Source: Halomicrobium urmianum (GTDB lineage Archaea; Halobacteriota; Halobacteria; Halobacteriales; Haloarculaceae). From it: a DNA stretch of 64,000 bases. Both the position numbers and the translations under genes were made by a program. The DNA is taken from positions 2,232,001 to 2,296,000 of the forward strand of contig NZ_CP084090.1 of the NCBI RefSeq assembly GCF_020217425.1, in the 5' to 3' direction. Numbering within the stretch: the first letter of the stretch is position 1; each line of letters opens with the position of its first letter. The notes under the pieces were generated by a model. It searched no databases. It saw only the letters and a list, made by a program, of their open reading frames with translations, and had not been told where the DNA came from. Of this stretch, positions 35,345 to 45,327 are shown in pieces.

Positions 35345-35935
35345 TTACTTGCCGCGGCCGCGGTTGGCCGAGAGGCTCGGGCGGGTGTGCTCGCTGCCCG
35401 TACCCTTCTCGCTCAGGCCGCGGTTGCGGCGGCCGGCGCCGGTGATGCCGCGCAGCGCGCGCTCGGCCTGGTCGTCCTCGCAGATCCAGTTGAGGTCGTC
35501 GTCGTTCTGGATCGCGGGGTGTTCGGGGTCGACGAGGATGACCTCGTGCCACTTCTGGCGGCCGTCCTCGCCCACCCAGTAGCTGCTCAGCACGCGCAGG
35601 TTGGGGAACGTGCGGGTGGCCCGTTCCTCCGCGACGCGCTGGATGTCCTTGCGGCGAGTGACGCGGGTCACGCCCTGGCGCTTCGAGCGGCGCCCGGCCG
35701 TGAACCGCTCCTTGCGGGCCCCGCCCTTGCGGACGGAGACGCGCGCGACGACGATGCCCTGCTTGGCCTTGTAGCCGAGCGAGCGGGCCTTGTCGAGGCG
35801 GGTCGGGCGCTCGATGCGAACGACCGAGCCCTGGTCGCGCCAGTCTTGCTGTCGCTGCCACTGCAGTTCCGCGAGCTTGCCGTCGTCCGGGTCCTTCCAG
35901 GCGTCCCGGATGTACGAATATGCGCTCTTAGCCAT
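35345..35935 (-). CDS. rpl15e: Large-subunit ribosomal protein L15e
   Basis: 196-residue basic protein with the archaeal/eukaryotic L15e core: MAKSAYSYIRDAWKDPDD at the start, RDQGSVVRIERPTRLDKARS, YKAKQGIVVARVSVRKGG and RRGRRKD-like variants (VTRRKDIQRVAEERA). The ATG at 35935 matches the family; GGTGAT lies six bases upstream. A GTG four codons earlier is possible. It is a component of the 50S subunit. Confidence 0.97.
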   Translation of the reverse strand: MAKSAYSYIRDAWKDPDDGKLAELQWQRQQDWRDQGSVVRIERPTRLDKARSLGYKAKQGIVVARVSVRKGGARKERFTAGRRSKRQGVTRVTRRKDIQRVAEERATRTFPNLRVLSSYWVGEDGRQKWHEVILVDPEHPAIQNDDDLNWICEDDQAERALRGITGAGRRNRGLSEKGTGSEHTRPSLSANRGRGK

Positions 35936-37079
35936 GTGTATCACCACGGGCGTTTAGCGGTTCAAATCCCTCGGCGGCCGCGCCGCCTCCGTCGAGGCGC
36001 GAGGCCTCGCTGGATTCACATCCCGACCTGTACAGACAGGTGCCCGCTGGTGCCCGTCGCCCAGCGAGTTACCGGTTGTATCCGCGAAACGCCCTTAAGA
36101 GATTCGGACTCGCCTCGGCGTTCCCCGGCCCGCTACCGGGACCCCGCCAGGGGGACCCGTCATCGCGTCGGTTGCTCCATCGGTGGCGGCGTCGACACCG
36201 CGTCCTCGTCCGGACCCCCGGCGGGTTCAGCTACGAGTGCTCTGGCCGGTTTCATGGCAGTCCGCAAGCGCCGATATCGACTCAGTTAGACGTCGAACAA
36301 CCGTTCTCCGATTCAGCCGGTCGAGACCATCGACGTCCAATTCCGTATATCGATATTTGATTTATGCATGTCTATCCCGGTCTGTCTCGCCCTGGCCGAA
36401 CCGACGGACTCCCACGCCGTGGCGCCGTGACGGCCGTCTCGATGTCTGATCCGGCCGGTCGGTCCCGGCCGGCGACGCAGCGGACTAGCGACGAAGACAA
36501 CCACTGAACTACTCGACCCGTACTGCTAACCGGTTCCCCAGCAGCGGGGGATCGCTGGACCTGATGACCGGACAGTGAGACACACCGTATCCGTACCCTG
36601 GACGACCGACGCCGTACCGCCGGCCGCCCCCGAGCGTCCGTGCCGGGACGGTGAACGATGGTTGCGATGGAGCCCCATTTTCCACACCGAGTCCCTGGGG
36701 TCGAGCGTCGAAGACCCACCGCGAGGCCGGACCAGGATACGATTCCTACGCCCCCGAAGCGGCGTCTCCTCTCCGGATTCCCGCTGACTGCTGGCGGACT
36801 CCATCGTTACCTGGCCGCCGAACTCGCTCGACCTGCCCGAAACGGCGACCCGACTGCAACGGCTGCCGAGGCAGTCCTCGACGACTCCGGCGACGGGCCC
36901 CAGCCGTGCTGCCTGAGGCTCCGACGCCGGGCGTACCGTCGGGCTCGTTCGTTGCCCCCGTTCTGGGCTACCGTTCCGGCCGTTTGATATAGCGGACTGG
37001 AATTTACGCAAACGACGTCCGTTCCCGCAGCTATTGGGCTGATACAGTCAGCGACCGCGAGACCGGGGACGAGCGAGAA
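35936..37079. other. 1.1 kb stretch without a convincing gene
   Basis: The longest gene-poor interval in the window. Frames here are basic and Arg/Pro-rich rather than acidic and show no conserved motif. An AT-rich patch at 36340-36370 (TATATCGATATTTGATTTATG) resembles promoter DNA. Small hairpins occur around 36118-36165. No tRNA, SRP or RNase P signature was found. It may be decayed sequence or host an unannotated RNA. Confidence 0.5.
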
Positions 37080-37976
37080 TCAGACGAGGCCGTCGAAGTC
37101 GCCGGCCCGGAGTTCCTCGGCGACCCGATCGTCGTCGACGTCGCCCACCTGTCCGGGGTACTTCCGGCGGAAGTAACCCAGCAGGTTCTCCACGTCCCGG
37201 TCGAGGAGTTCGTCCGCGTTCTCGTGGTCGACGGGGACGGCCTGTGGCCAGTCGAACACCGTCACGCCGTCGCTGGCGACGAAGACGTTGTACTCGCTCA
37301 TGTCCGCGTGCACGAACCCCTCGGCGTAGGCCGTGGCCATCTCGTCGAGGATCAACTCCAGGACCGGAACGACCTGCTCGTCTTCCAGGGCCGTCCGGGA
37401 GAGCTCGACGCCGTCGATCTTCTCCATGACGATGGCGTGGCGGTTGGCGTCGATCGGCTGGGGGACGCTAACCGACGGGTACAGCGTCTCCAGGGCCTCG
37501 TACTCGCGCTCGGCGGCCTTGCGGGCGGTGTACTGCCAGGAGACGTGGTCCCTGTCGGCGGTGTACTCCCGCTCGCGGTTGACTTCCCGGAAGTTGGTGT
37601 ATCCCTCGCGGTGGAACTTCAGGGCCATCGGCTTGTAGGAGGCCACCTCGTAGACGTCGCTCTCCTTGCCCACCCCCAGGGGCGCGCCCACGCTCTCGAT
37701 GGTCTCGCGCTCGGCGAGGGTGTGCAGCGCCAGCGCGTCGTAGCCCTCGAAGGTGAGCTTGTACCCCTCGTACTGGATCGTCTTCCGTTCGAGCAGGCCG
37801 CGGTCCTGACAGCGGTCCAGCCGGTAGTCGACGTCCTCCGCGGTCAGCCGGGAGAACTCCGGGAGCTTCTCCCTGGCCACGTACTCCGAGAACCGCATCC
37901 CCTGCTCGACCCCGGAGAGGAGGTAGAAGTCCTCGTCCTCCAGGTCCGCCATCTCGGCGGCGACGTTCTGGACCAT
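37080..37976 (-). CDS. rio2: RIO2-type serine/threonine protein kinase
   Basis: 298 residues. The N-terminal winged helix (residues 1-85) is typical of RIO2. The kinase core follows, with nucleotide loop GVGKESDVYEV, the ATP lysine in MALKFHREGYTNF, catalytic loop FVHADMSEYNVFV and metal-binding Asp in VTVFDWPQAV. RIO2 acts in maturation of the small ribosomal subunit. Length and domain order are standard. Confidence 0.94.
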   Translation of the reverse strand: MVQNVAAEMADLEDEDFYLLSGVEQGMRFSEYVAREKLPEFSRLTAEDVDYRLDRCQDRGLLERKTIQYEGYKLTFEGYDALALHTLAERETIESVGAPLGVGKESDVYEVASYKPMALKFHREGYTNFREVNREREYTADRDHVSWQYTARKAAEREYEALETLYPSVSVPQPIDANRHAIVMEKIDGVELSRTALEDEQVVPVLELILDEMATAYAEGFVHADMSEYNVFVASDGVTVFDWPQAVPVDHENADELLDRDVENLLGYFRRKYPGQVGDVDDDRVAEELRAGDFDGLV

Positions 37977-38153
37977 CAGAGAGCCATAGTCGGCGGATTC
38001 GTATAAGTGCGACGCGTCAGGGCGCTATTTAGTGGTAAATCGCATGCTGCTATATCGAACACAGATCGGCACTGACACTGCTGTTCGATCCGGCCGTCGC
38101 CGTCCAGCATCGCCTGGAAACCCGCAACGCGCTTCACGGATCCCGGCAGCGAA

Positions 38154-38696
38154 TCAGTCCTGCCCCGTCTCGACGTCGACGTCCTCGAAGGTCTCGTCGA
38201 TGGGCTCGGTGAACCGGTCGCCGTTCTCCTCGTCGTGGCGCGGGAAGCCGGGCGCGTCGGCCTCGACGTGCAGGTCGTATGTCCCGTCGCCGGGCAGCGA
38301 GACGTTCACGCCGTAGTGGTACAGGCCGGGGTGCCAGACGAGTGGCACGTCGACGGGACCGACCGTCTCCTCGTCGCCCTCGAAGGTGACCTGCGGGTTC
38401 ATTCCCGGGAGGAACCGGCCGTCCGCCGAGCTCGCGACGACGACCTCGACGTGGCAGTTCTCGTCGTCGCCGGGTTCCCGCCAGTTCAGCTCGCCGTCCT
38501 CCACGTGGTACATCCCCTCGGCCTCCTCCTGGGCGAACCCGACGAGGCAGTCGCCGACTTCGCGGGTGTCGCCGGTGTGAGCGACCTCCTCGATCATGTA
38601 CTCGACGGCCGCCGTGAACGCGTCGCCGGCCTCGCGGGCGAGTTCGAGCTGGCGCTCGTCGGCCTCCTCGCTGGGCTGGAGCGGATCGGTGGACAT
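38154..38696 (-). CDS. Acidic cytosolic protein, possible Tp34/iron-transport-like beta-sandwich
   Basis: 180 residues, no signal peptide. After an acidic helical N-terminus (residues 1-60) there is a beta-rich domain with VWHPGLYHYGVNVSLPGDGT. This resembles the 'GPHYGxNVxLxGxGTY' stretch of Tp34-like iron/metal-binding proteins. Two His and several acidic residues could bind metal, but the family assignment is tentative. The promoter DNA just upstream (38701-38725) is AT-rich and shared with a divergent small zinc protein. Confidence 0.6.
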   Translation of the reverse strand: MSTDPLQPSEEADERQLELAREAGDAFTAAVEYMIEEVAHTGDTREVGDCLVGFAQEEAEGMYHVEDGELNWREPGDDENCHVEVVVASSADGRFLPGMNPQVTFEGDEETVGPVDVPLVWHPGLYHYGVNVSLPGDGTYDLHVEADAPGFPRHDEENGDRFTEPIDETFEDVDVETGQD

Positions 38697-38793
38697 GCGC
38701 TTATTATTAGCAATTCAACACGAATAAGCCCCCGCCCGAGCCACGAGAACCGCGGGACGGGACCGCCGTGGATTGAAGGGGCTGGTGGCCCGA

Positions 38794-39138
38794 GTGGATC
38801 ACGTGACCGTAGACGACGCTCCCGACGACCCCGGGAACGCCCCCACTGTGTCCTGCCGCCGCTGCGGGCGCGAGTGGGACCTCGGCGACGAACTGGACGC
38901 CGTCGGCAACAGCGCGTTCGAGCAGTTCGCGCTCGACCACCGGCGCCACACCGGCCACTTCCCCGACGGCATCGAGACGTGGCGAGCCGTCTGTCGTCAC
39001 TGCCCCGAACGGGCCGAACGGATCGAGGAGTCGGGCGTCCGCCGGTGGGCCCGGACGCACGCCCGTCACACCGACCACGCCGTGGAGATCGAGGGGGCCG
39101 ACGGCGAGTCGGCACTGATCGAGCCCGGGTCGGGGTAG
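38794..39138 (+). CDS. Small zinc-binding protein with repeated HxxHxxH motif
   Basis: 114 residues if the GTG at 38794 is used; TTG at 38773 and GTG at 38803 are alternatives. It has two Cys pairs (SCRRCGREW and VCRHCPER). Two similar helical segments carry HRRHTGH and HARHTDH, one before the second Cys pair and one after it. The pattern suggests an internally duplicated zinc module, each half pairing Cys and His ligands. No family name is recognised. It ends 73 bases before a convergent thioesterase gene. Confidence 0.65.
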   Translation: MDHVTVDDAPDDPGNAPTVSCRRCGREWDLGDELDAVGNSAFEQFALDHRRHTGHFPDGIETWRAVCRHCPERAERIEESGVRRWARTHARHTDHAVEIEGADGESALIEPGSG

Positions 39139-39211
39139 CAAATACCGTTATGTGGTCTCTGATGGTGTCTGACGGCATTTAATGGGGTGCAGTGGCCGAT
39201 GCCGAGAGCCG

Positions 39212-39634
39212 CTACTCCGCGTCGAGCCCCTCGAACTCGACGATGGCCTCGCGCCACCGATCGGGCAGCGGTCGGGACTCGGCGGCGGCCCGGTCGTAGG
39301 CGACCAGCGTGGTCTCGCCCGTCGCGACTACCGCCTCGTCGCGCAGTTCGTACTCGATCGTCACGCTCGACCGACCCAGCGCCGTCGTCTCCACGGTGAC
39401 CGTCACCGCGTCGACGGTCCGCAGCGGGCGCTCGAAGTCCAGTTCGAGTCCGGCCATGACCAGCCCGGTACCGTCGGCGGCCGGCGACAGCAGGTCCGCC
39501 GCCTCGTCGCCCAGCACCGCCTCGAGGTACGCGATACGGGCCTCCTCCATGTACGTGGCGTAGACGGCGTTGTTGACGTGCCCGTAGGTGTCCACGTCGG
39601 TGAACCGGACGTCGACGGTCGTCTCGAAGGTCAT
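39212..39634 (-). CDS. Acyl-CoA thioesterase, 4HBT hot-dog family
   Basis: 140-residue hot-dog fold protein. The signature FTDVDTYGHVNNAVYATYME contains the catalytic Asp region of 4-hydroxybenzoyl-CoA thioesterases, followed by the long core helix (RIAYLEAVLG). The substrate is unknown. It starts seven bases after the msrA stop, so the two are probably co-transcribed. Confidence 0.9.
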   Translation of the reverse strand: MTFETTVDVRFTDVDTYGHVNNAVYATYMEEARIAYLEAVLGDEAADLLSPAADGTGLVMAGLELDFERPLRTVDAVTVTVETTALGRSSVTIEYELRDEAVVATGETTLVAYDRAAAESRPLPDRWREAIVEFEGLDAE

Positions 39635-39641
39635 GCGGGCG

Positions 39642-40166
<525 letters not shown>

Positions 40167-40235
40167 GGACCGCGGTACGCGCTCTGGCGTCAAAAAGCGA
40201 CCGTCACGCCGTGTCGGTCGGGCCGCCGTGGGCAG

Positions 40236-41885
40236 TCAGCCCGCAGTCGACGTGGCCGTCCGCTCGGCGTCCGTCGCGGCCGGCGTCTCCGTTCCCCCGG
40301 CCTCGGTCGTCGCCGCGTCTTCCCCCTCGTCGTCGGCCTCCCGGAGCAGCCGGTCGAGGACGGCCAGGTCGTCCTCGAAGTCGCCGGAGAGCGCCGAGGC
40401 CTCCGCGCGGAAGTGCTCGGCGAACCGCGGGAGTCGCTCGTCGTACGGCGCCGTCACCCGGAGGTCGACCGACTGCTGCTCCCACTGGCCGAGTCCGCGG
40501 CGCTCGATAGCGTCGTCGGCCTCGACCGCCACGCCGCCCCGCTCGTGGGCGGCCCATGACCGCAGCAGGTAGGCGTAGTCGGTCAGCGCGACGGCCTTCC
40601 GGACGCCGGGGCTCTCGTAGTGCGGTGCCTCCCGGTCGGTCAGGTCGACCTCGCGGGTCGTCTCGTGGACCTCGCCGTCGGGGTCCTCGTAGCTGGCCGT
40701 CAGCGTCACCGTCGCGTCGGGCGCCGTGCGGTTCAGCTCCACGAGCATGACGCCGCCCTCGGTGCCGTTCTCGCTGGTCCGCGAGGGAAAGAGCGTGTTC
40801 ACGTGCAGCAGTTCTCCGGTCTCGGGGTCGTTGGGCGACCCGTAGACGGCCTCGACGTCGGCGCCGTCGCTCTCCACCTGCAGGCTCAGGTTGTACGCGA
40901 GCGGGGTCACCATGTAGTCGAAGCCCTCGGTCATCCGCTCGTCGAAGGCCGTCGGCGACTTCACCGAGTAGTAGTTCGCGCCCCGCACCGTCGCGATGGA
41001 TTCGGTCAGGTCGGCGTTGAAGTCGACGCCGGCGCCGACGAAGGTGGTGTGAATCCCCTCGCCGGCGCGCTCCTGCAGGCGGTCTTCGAGGCTCCGTCCG
41101 TCCGTGTCGCCGAGGTTCGGCATCGCGTCGGTCACGTAGACGACCCGCGCCGGGCGGGACTCGTTGGCCCGCTCGTCGAGCATCGCGTGGGCGGTCCGCA
41201 TCCCGGCGTCGAGGTTCGTGCCCCCGCCGGCGCGGACGTCCCGCAGTCGCTGGTCGACGCCCGAGCGCTCCAGTTCGTCGACCCGCGCGAGCCCCTGCAC
41301 CCGGCCGGCCGAGTCGTCGTAGGTGACGACGCCGAGTCGGTCCGCGCCGTTGAGCTCGTCGGTCATGCTGGCGACGGCGTCGGTCGCCGCGGTGATCTTC
41401 CGCCGGTCCGCGGCGGACTCGTCACCGTCGTAGTGGTACTCGGAGAACCCGCTATCCATCGATCCGGAGGTGTCCAGCACGACGACCACGTCCATGGGCT
41501 CGTGGTCGAAGCCCTCCGCCGAGATCCCGGAGTCGAGCCCCACGGTCAGGTAGTGTTCCGTCTCGTTCGAGAGCGGGTCCTCGACCACGCCCTGGCTGTA
41601 GGACGGGCAGAACCGCCGGTCGCAGTCGCTCTCGCCGGTGTCGAAGTAGTAGTCGTGGTACAGCCCCTCGTAGGTCATCGCCGACGGTCGCGGGACGTAC
41701 CCCTCCTCGACGTTGCGCCGGAAGGCGGTCGCGTCCTGCGCGCCGCCGACGGAGGCGCCCAGCGAGGCGCTCCTGCCGGACGACGCGGCGTCGCCGCCGG
41801 TGAGGCCGGCGCCGCCGCCGGCCCCGGAACAGCCCGCCGTTATCGTGAGCAGTGCCACGCAGACAGTCGCGAGCGCGGATCGCAT
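40236..41885 (-). CDS. VWA-domain surface lipoprotein
   Basis: 549 residues. The signal peptide ends in the lipobox ITAGC (ATG at 41885 preferred over an in-frame GTG five codons earlier). A Gly/Ser linker precedes a von Willebrand A domain with an intact MIDAS (VVVLDTSGSMDSG, later TNLDAGMRTAH and 'VTDAMPNLGDTDG'). A beta-rich domain and an acidic helical C-terminus with Thr/Ala/Glu low complexity follow. It resembles bacterial YfbK-like proteins. It is likely membrane-anchored outside the cell and binds a partner through Mg2+; the partner is unknown. Confidence 0.85.
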   Translation of the reverse strand: MRSALATVCVALLTITAGCSGAGGGAGLTGGDAASSGRSASLGASVGGAQDATAFRRNVEEGYVPRPSAMTYEGLYHDYYFDTGESDCDRRFCPSYSQGVVEDPLSNETEHYLTVGLDSGISAEGFDHEPMDVVVVLDTSGSMDSGFSEYHYDGDESAADRRKITAATDAVASMTDELNGADRLGVVTYDDSAGRVQGLARVDELERSGVDQRLRDVRAGGGTNLDAGMRTAHAMLDERANESRPARVVYVTDAMPNLGDTDGRSLEDRLQERAGEGIHTTFVGAGVDFNADLTESIATVRGANYYSVKSPTAFDERMTEGFDYMVTPLAYNLSLQVESDGADVEAVYGSPNDPETGELLHVNTLFPSRTSENGTEGGVMLVELNRTAPDATVTLTASYEDPDGEVHETTREVDLTDREAPHYESPGVRKAVALTDYAYLLRSWAAHERGGVAVEADDAIERRGLGQWEQQSVDLRVTAPYDERLPRFAEHFRAEASALSGDFEDDLAVLDRLLREADDEGEDAATTEAGGTETPAATDAERTATSTAG

Positions 41886-42018
41886 GCGAACTACTTGCAC
41901 GGTAATTGTAAATAGCGACGTCGATGGCTCTAACGGCGCTTTCAGTGAAACGGCTGTTTCAGTAACGCCCGCGCTTCACGCTCCGGGCGACGTCGGCGGG
42001 TCGGCGACGACCGGTGAG

Positions 42019-43650
42019 CTATCGGTCGACGTCGCCCATGATGACGTCGAGGCTACCGATGGCGGCGACGAGGTCGGCCAGGAACTCGCCCTCGGCGACG
42101 GTCTCCAGCGACTGGAGGTTCGAGAAGGAGGGGCCGCGGATCTTGAACCGCGCGGGCGTGTCCGTGCCGTCCGAGCGTATGTAGATTCCCAGTTCGCCCT
42201 TCGCCGTCTCGACGGCGCTGTAGATCTCCGCGTCGCGGTCGGGCCGCAGCGTCCGCGGAACGTCGGACTGGATCTCCCGCTCGTCTTCCGGCCAGTCGGA
42301 CAGCAGATCGACGCACTGCTGGACGATCCGGGCGGACTCCTCGACCTCGCGCAGGCGCACGAGCAACCGCGAGAAGTTGTCGCAGCCGTCCTCGGTGACG
42401 ACGTCCCACTCCAGTTCGTCGTAGTAGCCGTAGGGGTCGTCCCTGCGGAGGTCGTAGTCGACGCCCGAGCCGCGAGCGACCGGGCCGGTACACCCGTAGT
42501 CCTTCGCCACCTCCGACGGGAGGACGCCGGTGTCGACGGTCCGCTTCTGGAGGATCTCGTTGCCCGTGATGAGGTCGTGGTACTCGGCCATCTTCTCGGG
42601 GAGGCCGTCGAGGAACGCCCGGATCTTCCCGAGGAACGCCCCGCGGGGCTCGGGCAGGTCCCAGGCGACCCCGCCCAGCCGGAAGTAGTTGAACATCAGC
42701 CGCTGGCCAGTCAGGTCCTCCAGGATCGACTGGACGATCTCGCGGTCCCGGATTGCGTACATGAACGCGGCGCAGAACTCCCCCACGATGTCCAGCGCGA
42801 ACGTCCCGACGGCCAGGAAGTGCGACAGCATCCGGGAGAGCTCGGCGCTCATCGTTCGGACGACCTGCGCGTACTCCGGCACGTCGAGGTCGGCCAGCCG
42901 CTCGGCGGCGCGGGCGTAGGCCCACTCGTTGCAGAGGCCGGCCCCGCCCCAGTCCCAGCGGTCGGGGTAGGGCATGATCTGGTGGCGGTAGGTGCCCTGC
43001 TGGCACATCTGCTCCTCGCAGCGGTGGATGTAACCGATGTCGGGCTCGACGTCGACGATCTGCTCGCCGTCCAGCGACACCAGCAGGTGGAGTACCCCGT
43101 GCGTGCTGGGGTGGTGCGGTCCGATGTTCAGCAGCATCGTGTCCGAGCTGACCCGGGTGTCCTCGAAGACCTTCTGGTGCTCCCTGTACGGCACGATCTG
43201 CGGCTGGTCCTGGTCGTAGTCTTCCCTGAGGGGATGGCCCTGCCAGGTCTCCGGCAGGAGGATGCGCCGGAGGTCCGGGTGGCCCTCGTACTCGATTCCC
43301 AGCAGGTCGTAGGCCTCCCGCTCGTGCCAGACCGCCGTCTCGTAGACGGGCGCGGCGCTCTCGGAGACCGGGTCGCCCTTCGGCGTCGGGACGACCACGG
43401 AGACCTCGTCCGTCCGGTCCTCGTACGTCGCGAGGTGATAGATCGTCTCGAAGCGGTCGTCGTACTCCTGTGCGGTGACGCAGGTGCAGTGGTCGTACCC
43501 CTGCTCGCGCTTCAGCGCCGAGAGGACCGACTGGACCGCGTCGGCCCGGATCCTGATCGCCGGCGCGTTCAGGTGTTCCTCCCGCCCCAGGACCCCGTCG
43601 AGCCCCACCGTCACCGAGTCGGACGTGCCGTCGTGGATCGCCTGCTGCAT
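42019..43650 (-). CDS. nuoCD: Orphan fused NADH-dehydrogenase-type subunit CD (NuoCD-like)
   Basis: 543 residues from the ATG at 43650. The N-terminal 30-kDa (NuoC) module shows [21 protein letters not shown] and [20 protein letters not shown]. The 49-kDa (NuoD) module begins at [17 protein letters not shown] and contains [31 protein letters not shown] and [18 protein letters not shown]. It ends [11 protein letters not shown], as in haloarchaeal complex I-like enzymes. No other nuo gene is adjacent, which is abnormal for this subunit. Whether it replaces or duplicates the operon copy cannot be told here. Confidence 0.92.
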   Translation of the reverse strand: MQQAIHDGTSDSVTVGLDGVLGREEHLNAPAIRIRADAVQSVLSALKREQGYDHCTCVTAQEYDDRFETIYHLATYEDRTDEVSVVVPTPKGDPVSESAAPVYETAVWHEREAYDLLGIEYEGHPDLRRILLPETWQGHPLREDYDQDQPQIVPYREHQKVFEDTRVSSDTMLLNIGPHHPSTHGVLHLLVSLDGEQIVDVEPDIGYIHRCEEQMCQQGTYRHQIMPYPDRWDWGGAGLCNEWAYARAAERLADLDVPEYAQVVRTMSAELSRMLSHFLAVGTFALDIVGEFCAAFMYAIRDREIVQSILEDLTGQRLMFNYFRLGGVAWDLPEPRGAFLGKIRAFLDGLPEKMAEYHDLITGNEILQKRTVDTGVLPSEVAKDYGCTGPVARGSGVDYDLRRDDPYGYYDELEWDVVTEDGCDNFSRLLVRLREVEESARIVQQCVDLLSDWPEDEREIQSDVPRTLRPDRDAEIYSAVETAKGELGIYIRSDGTDTPARFKIRGPSFSNLQSLETVAEGEFLADLVAAIGSLDVIMGDVDR

Positions 43651-43713
43651 TGGCTTTCGTACGGATCCAGGCCCGCCACCCACCTCGCCGTGGTGCCTCA
43701 CCGACGAGGCGAA

Positions 43714-43719
43714 TTTAAG
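43714..43719 (+). promoter_or_regulatory. TATA box in the nuoCD / HTH-10 divergent region
   Basis: TTTAAG (within AATTTAAGT) is centred 26 bases before the GTG at 43743, giving a leaderless start. The near-symmetric sequence could also drive the divergent nuoCD-like gene. Confidence 0.6.
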
Positions 43720-43742
43720 TACCACCGGGGACACCCGGGACC

Positions 43743-44429
43743 GTGAAGTACGTCAGGCTCTCGCTCGACCACGACTCCGAGGCCAGACACCCCATGCACC
43801 AGTTCGTGGTCGACCACGAGGGGTTCGAGGCGTCGCGGCTGGTCGCCGCCTCGCCCGTGGTCGACGGCCTCCGGTCGGCCCTGTTCCACGTCCGCGGCGG
43901 CCCGATCGAGGACTACGAGGCCGCGCTCGACGGCGTCGCGTCGGTCACCGAGTACGCCGTCTCGCCGTGCCCCGACGACTCGTTCTACCTGTACACGCGC
44001 GACGAACTCTCCCCGGAGGGGCAGCGACTGGCCGACGCCTTCGCCACCGTCGGGCTGGTCCTGCTCTACCCCGTCGCCTACCGCGCGGACGGGACTATCC
44101 GCGTGAGCGTCGTCGGCCCGGGCGAGACGGTGCAGGCGGCACTGGCGGACCTGCCCGCCGGCGTCGCGCCCGACGTGCTGGAGGTCGGCGAGTACGGCCA
44201 CCGCCGGCTCGCCGACGGGGAGCGCCTCACCGACCGGCAGTTCGAGGCCGTCCGCGCGGCCGTCGACTGCGGCTACTACGGCGATCCCCGCGACGGGAGC
44301 GTCGCCGACGTGGCCGAGGAACTCGGCTGCGCGCCCGGTACCGCCGCCGAGCACCTGCGGCGCGCCGAGCGGCGGGTGATGGCCGCGCTGGTCGACGGGT
44401 CGCAATCGCTTTCGGGACCGATTCCGTAG
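43743..44429 (+). CDS. HTH-10 (bacterio-opsin activator-like) regulator
   Basis: 228 residues from a leaderless GTG. The N-terminal 150 residues form the sensor-like region common in this family ([20 protein letters not shown] and '[17 protein letters not shown]'). The C-terminal HTH-10 domain is [20 protein letters not shown] followed by [20 protein letters not shown]. It probably regulates nearby or distant genes in response to an unknown signal. It precedes a lipoate-ligase-like gene by eight bases and may share its transcript. Confidence 0.88.
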   Translation: MKYVRLSLDHDSEARHPMHQFVVDHEGFEASRLVAASPVVDGLRSALFHVRGGPIEDYEAALDGVASVTEYAVSPCPDDSFYLYTRDELSPEGQRLADAFATVGLVLLYPVAYRADGTIRVSVVGPGETVQAALADLPAGVAPDVLEVGEYGHRRLADGERLTDRQFEAVRAAVDCGYYGDPRDGSVADVAEELGCAPGTAAEHLRRAERRVMAALVDGSQSLSGPIP

Positions 44430-44437
44430 CCGGGCGC

Positions 44438-45247
44438 ATGACCGACCTGGCGGGACTGGACTGGCGCGTGATCGGGGCGGAGGCCCGCCCCGGCGCGGAG
44501 ACGATGGCGCTGGACGAGGTGGCGGCGGCGACGGCGGGCCAGGGCGGCCCCGCCACCGCCCGGGTGTACCAGTGGTCGCCCAGCACGCTCTCGCTGGGCT
44601 ACTCCCAGGACCCCGAGACCGTCGACTGGGACTACTGCGAGCGCGAGGGCGTCGACGTCGTCCGCCGGCCGACCGGCGGGGGCGCCATCTACCACGACGA
44701 GTTCGGCGACGTCTCCTACTCGATCGTCGTCCCGGCCGACGCCGTCCCCGGGGACCTCATGGCGTCGTACGAACTGCTCTGCCGGCCCGTGCTGGAGGCG
44801 TTCGCCGCCATGGGCGTCGAGGCCGACTTCGCGAGCGAGGAGCGCCCCGCCGTCTACGAACCCGCCTGCTACCTCCGGCCGCTGCACCCCGCACACGACG
44901 TCGTCGGACCGGACGGGCGCAAGATCAGCGGCAACGCCCAGTACCGCCGGCGCGACGCCGTGGTCCAGCACGGCTCGCTGACCTTTCGCCGTGACGCCGA
45001 CCGCCACACCGCCGTCTTCGACGCGGACCTCGACCCCGACGCCTTCCGCGACCGCGTGACTGCGATCGAGGCCCACGCCGACGGCTCTCGCGAGGCGGCC
45101 GTCGCGACGCTGACCGACACGCTGACCGACTGGGCCGGCGCGGACCCCGGCTCGTGGACCGACGACGAACTCGACCGGGCGGCCGCGCTGGTCGACGCCA
45201 AGTACGGGACCGACGCGTGGACGCGCGACGGCGAGGACCCGACCTGA
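44438..45247 (+). CDS. Lipoate-protein ligase A family protein
   Basis: 269-residue biotin/lipoate transferase fold. The lipoyl-AMP motif RRPTGGGAIYHDEFGDVSYS lies near residue 75 and the catalytic Lys is in DGRKISGNAQYRR. LplA-like enzymes attach lipoate to 2-oxoacid dehydrogenase and glycine-cleavage proteins; octanoyltransferase activity is also possible. No LplB partner is adjacent. It starts eight bases after the HTH-10 stop. Confidence 0.88.
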   Translation: MTDLAGLDWRVIGAEARPGAETMALDEVAAATAGQGGPATARVYQWSPSTLSLGYSQDPETVDWDYCEREGVDVVRRPTGGGAIYHDEFGDVSYSIVVPADAVPGDLMASYELLCRPVLEAFAAMGVEADFASEERPAVYEPACYLRPLHPAHDVVGPDGRKISGNAQYRRRDAVVQHGSLTFRRDADRHTAVFDADLDPDAFRDRVTAIEAHADGSREAAVATLTDTLTDWAGADPGSWTDDELDRAAALVDAKYGTDAWTRDGEDPT

Positions 45248-45327
45248 CGAAAGATTCTCACGAAGGCAACAAACGGTAGCGTCGACGGTCCGGAACCTCT
45301 TTGCCGGGTCGCCACAGAATCCAGCGC

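Noticed and set aside
35955-35985. T-arm-like GGTTCAAATCCC upstream of rpl15e
   Set aside because: The flanks do not form a T-stem, and no D-arm, anticodon arm or acceptor stem is present.
36526-37011. 161-codon minus-strand frame in the gene-free interval
   Set aside because: It is basic, Ser/Arg/Gly-rich, with no motif and no haloarchaeal acidity or codon bias.
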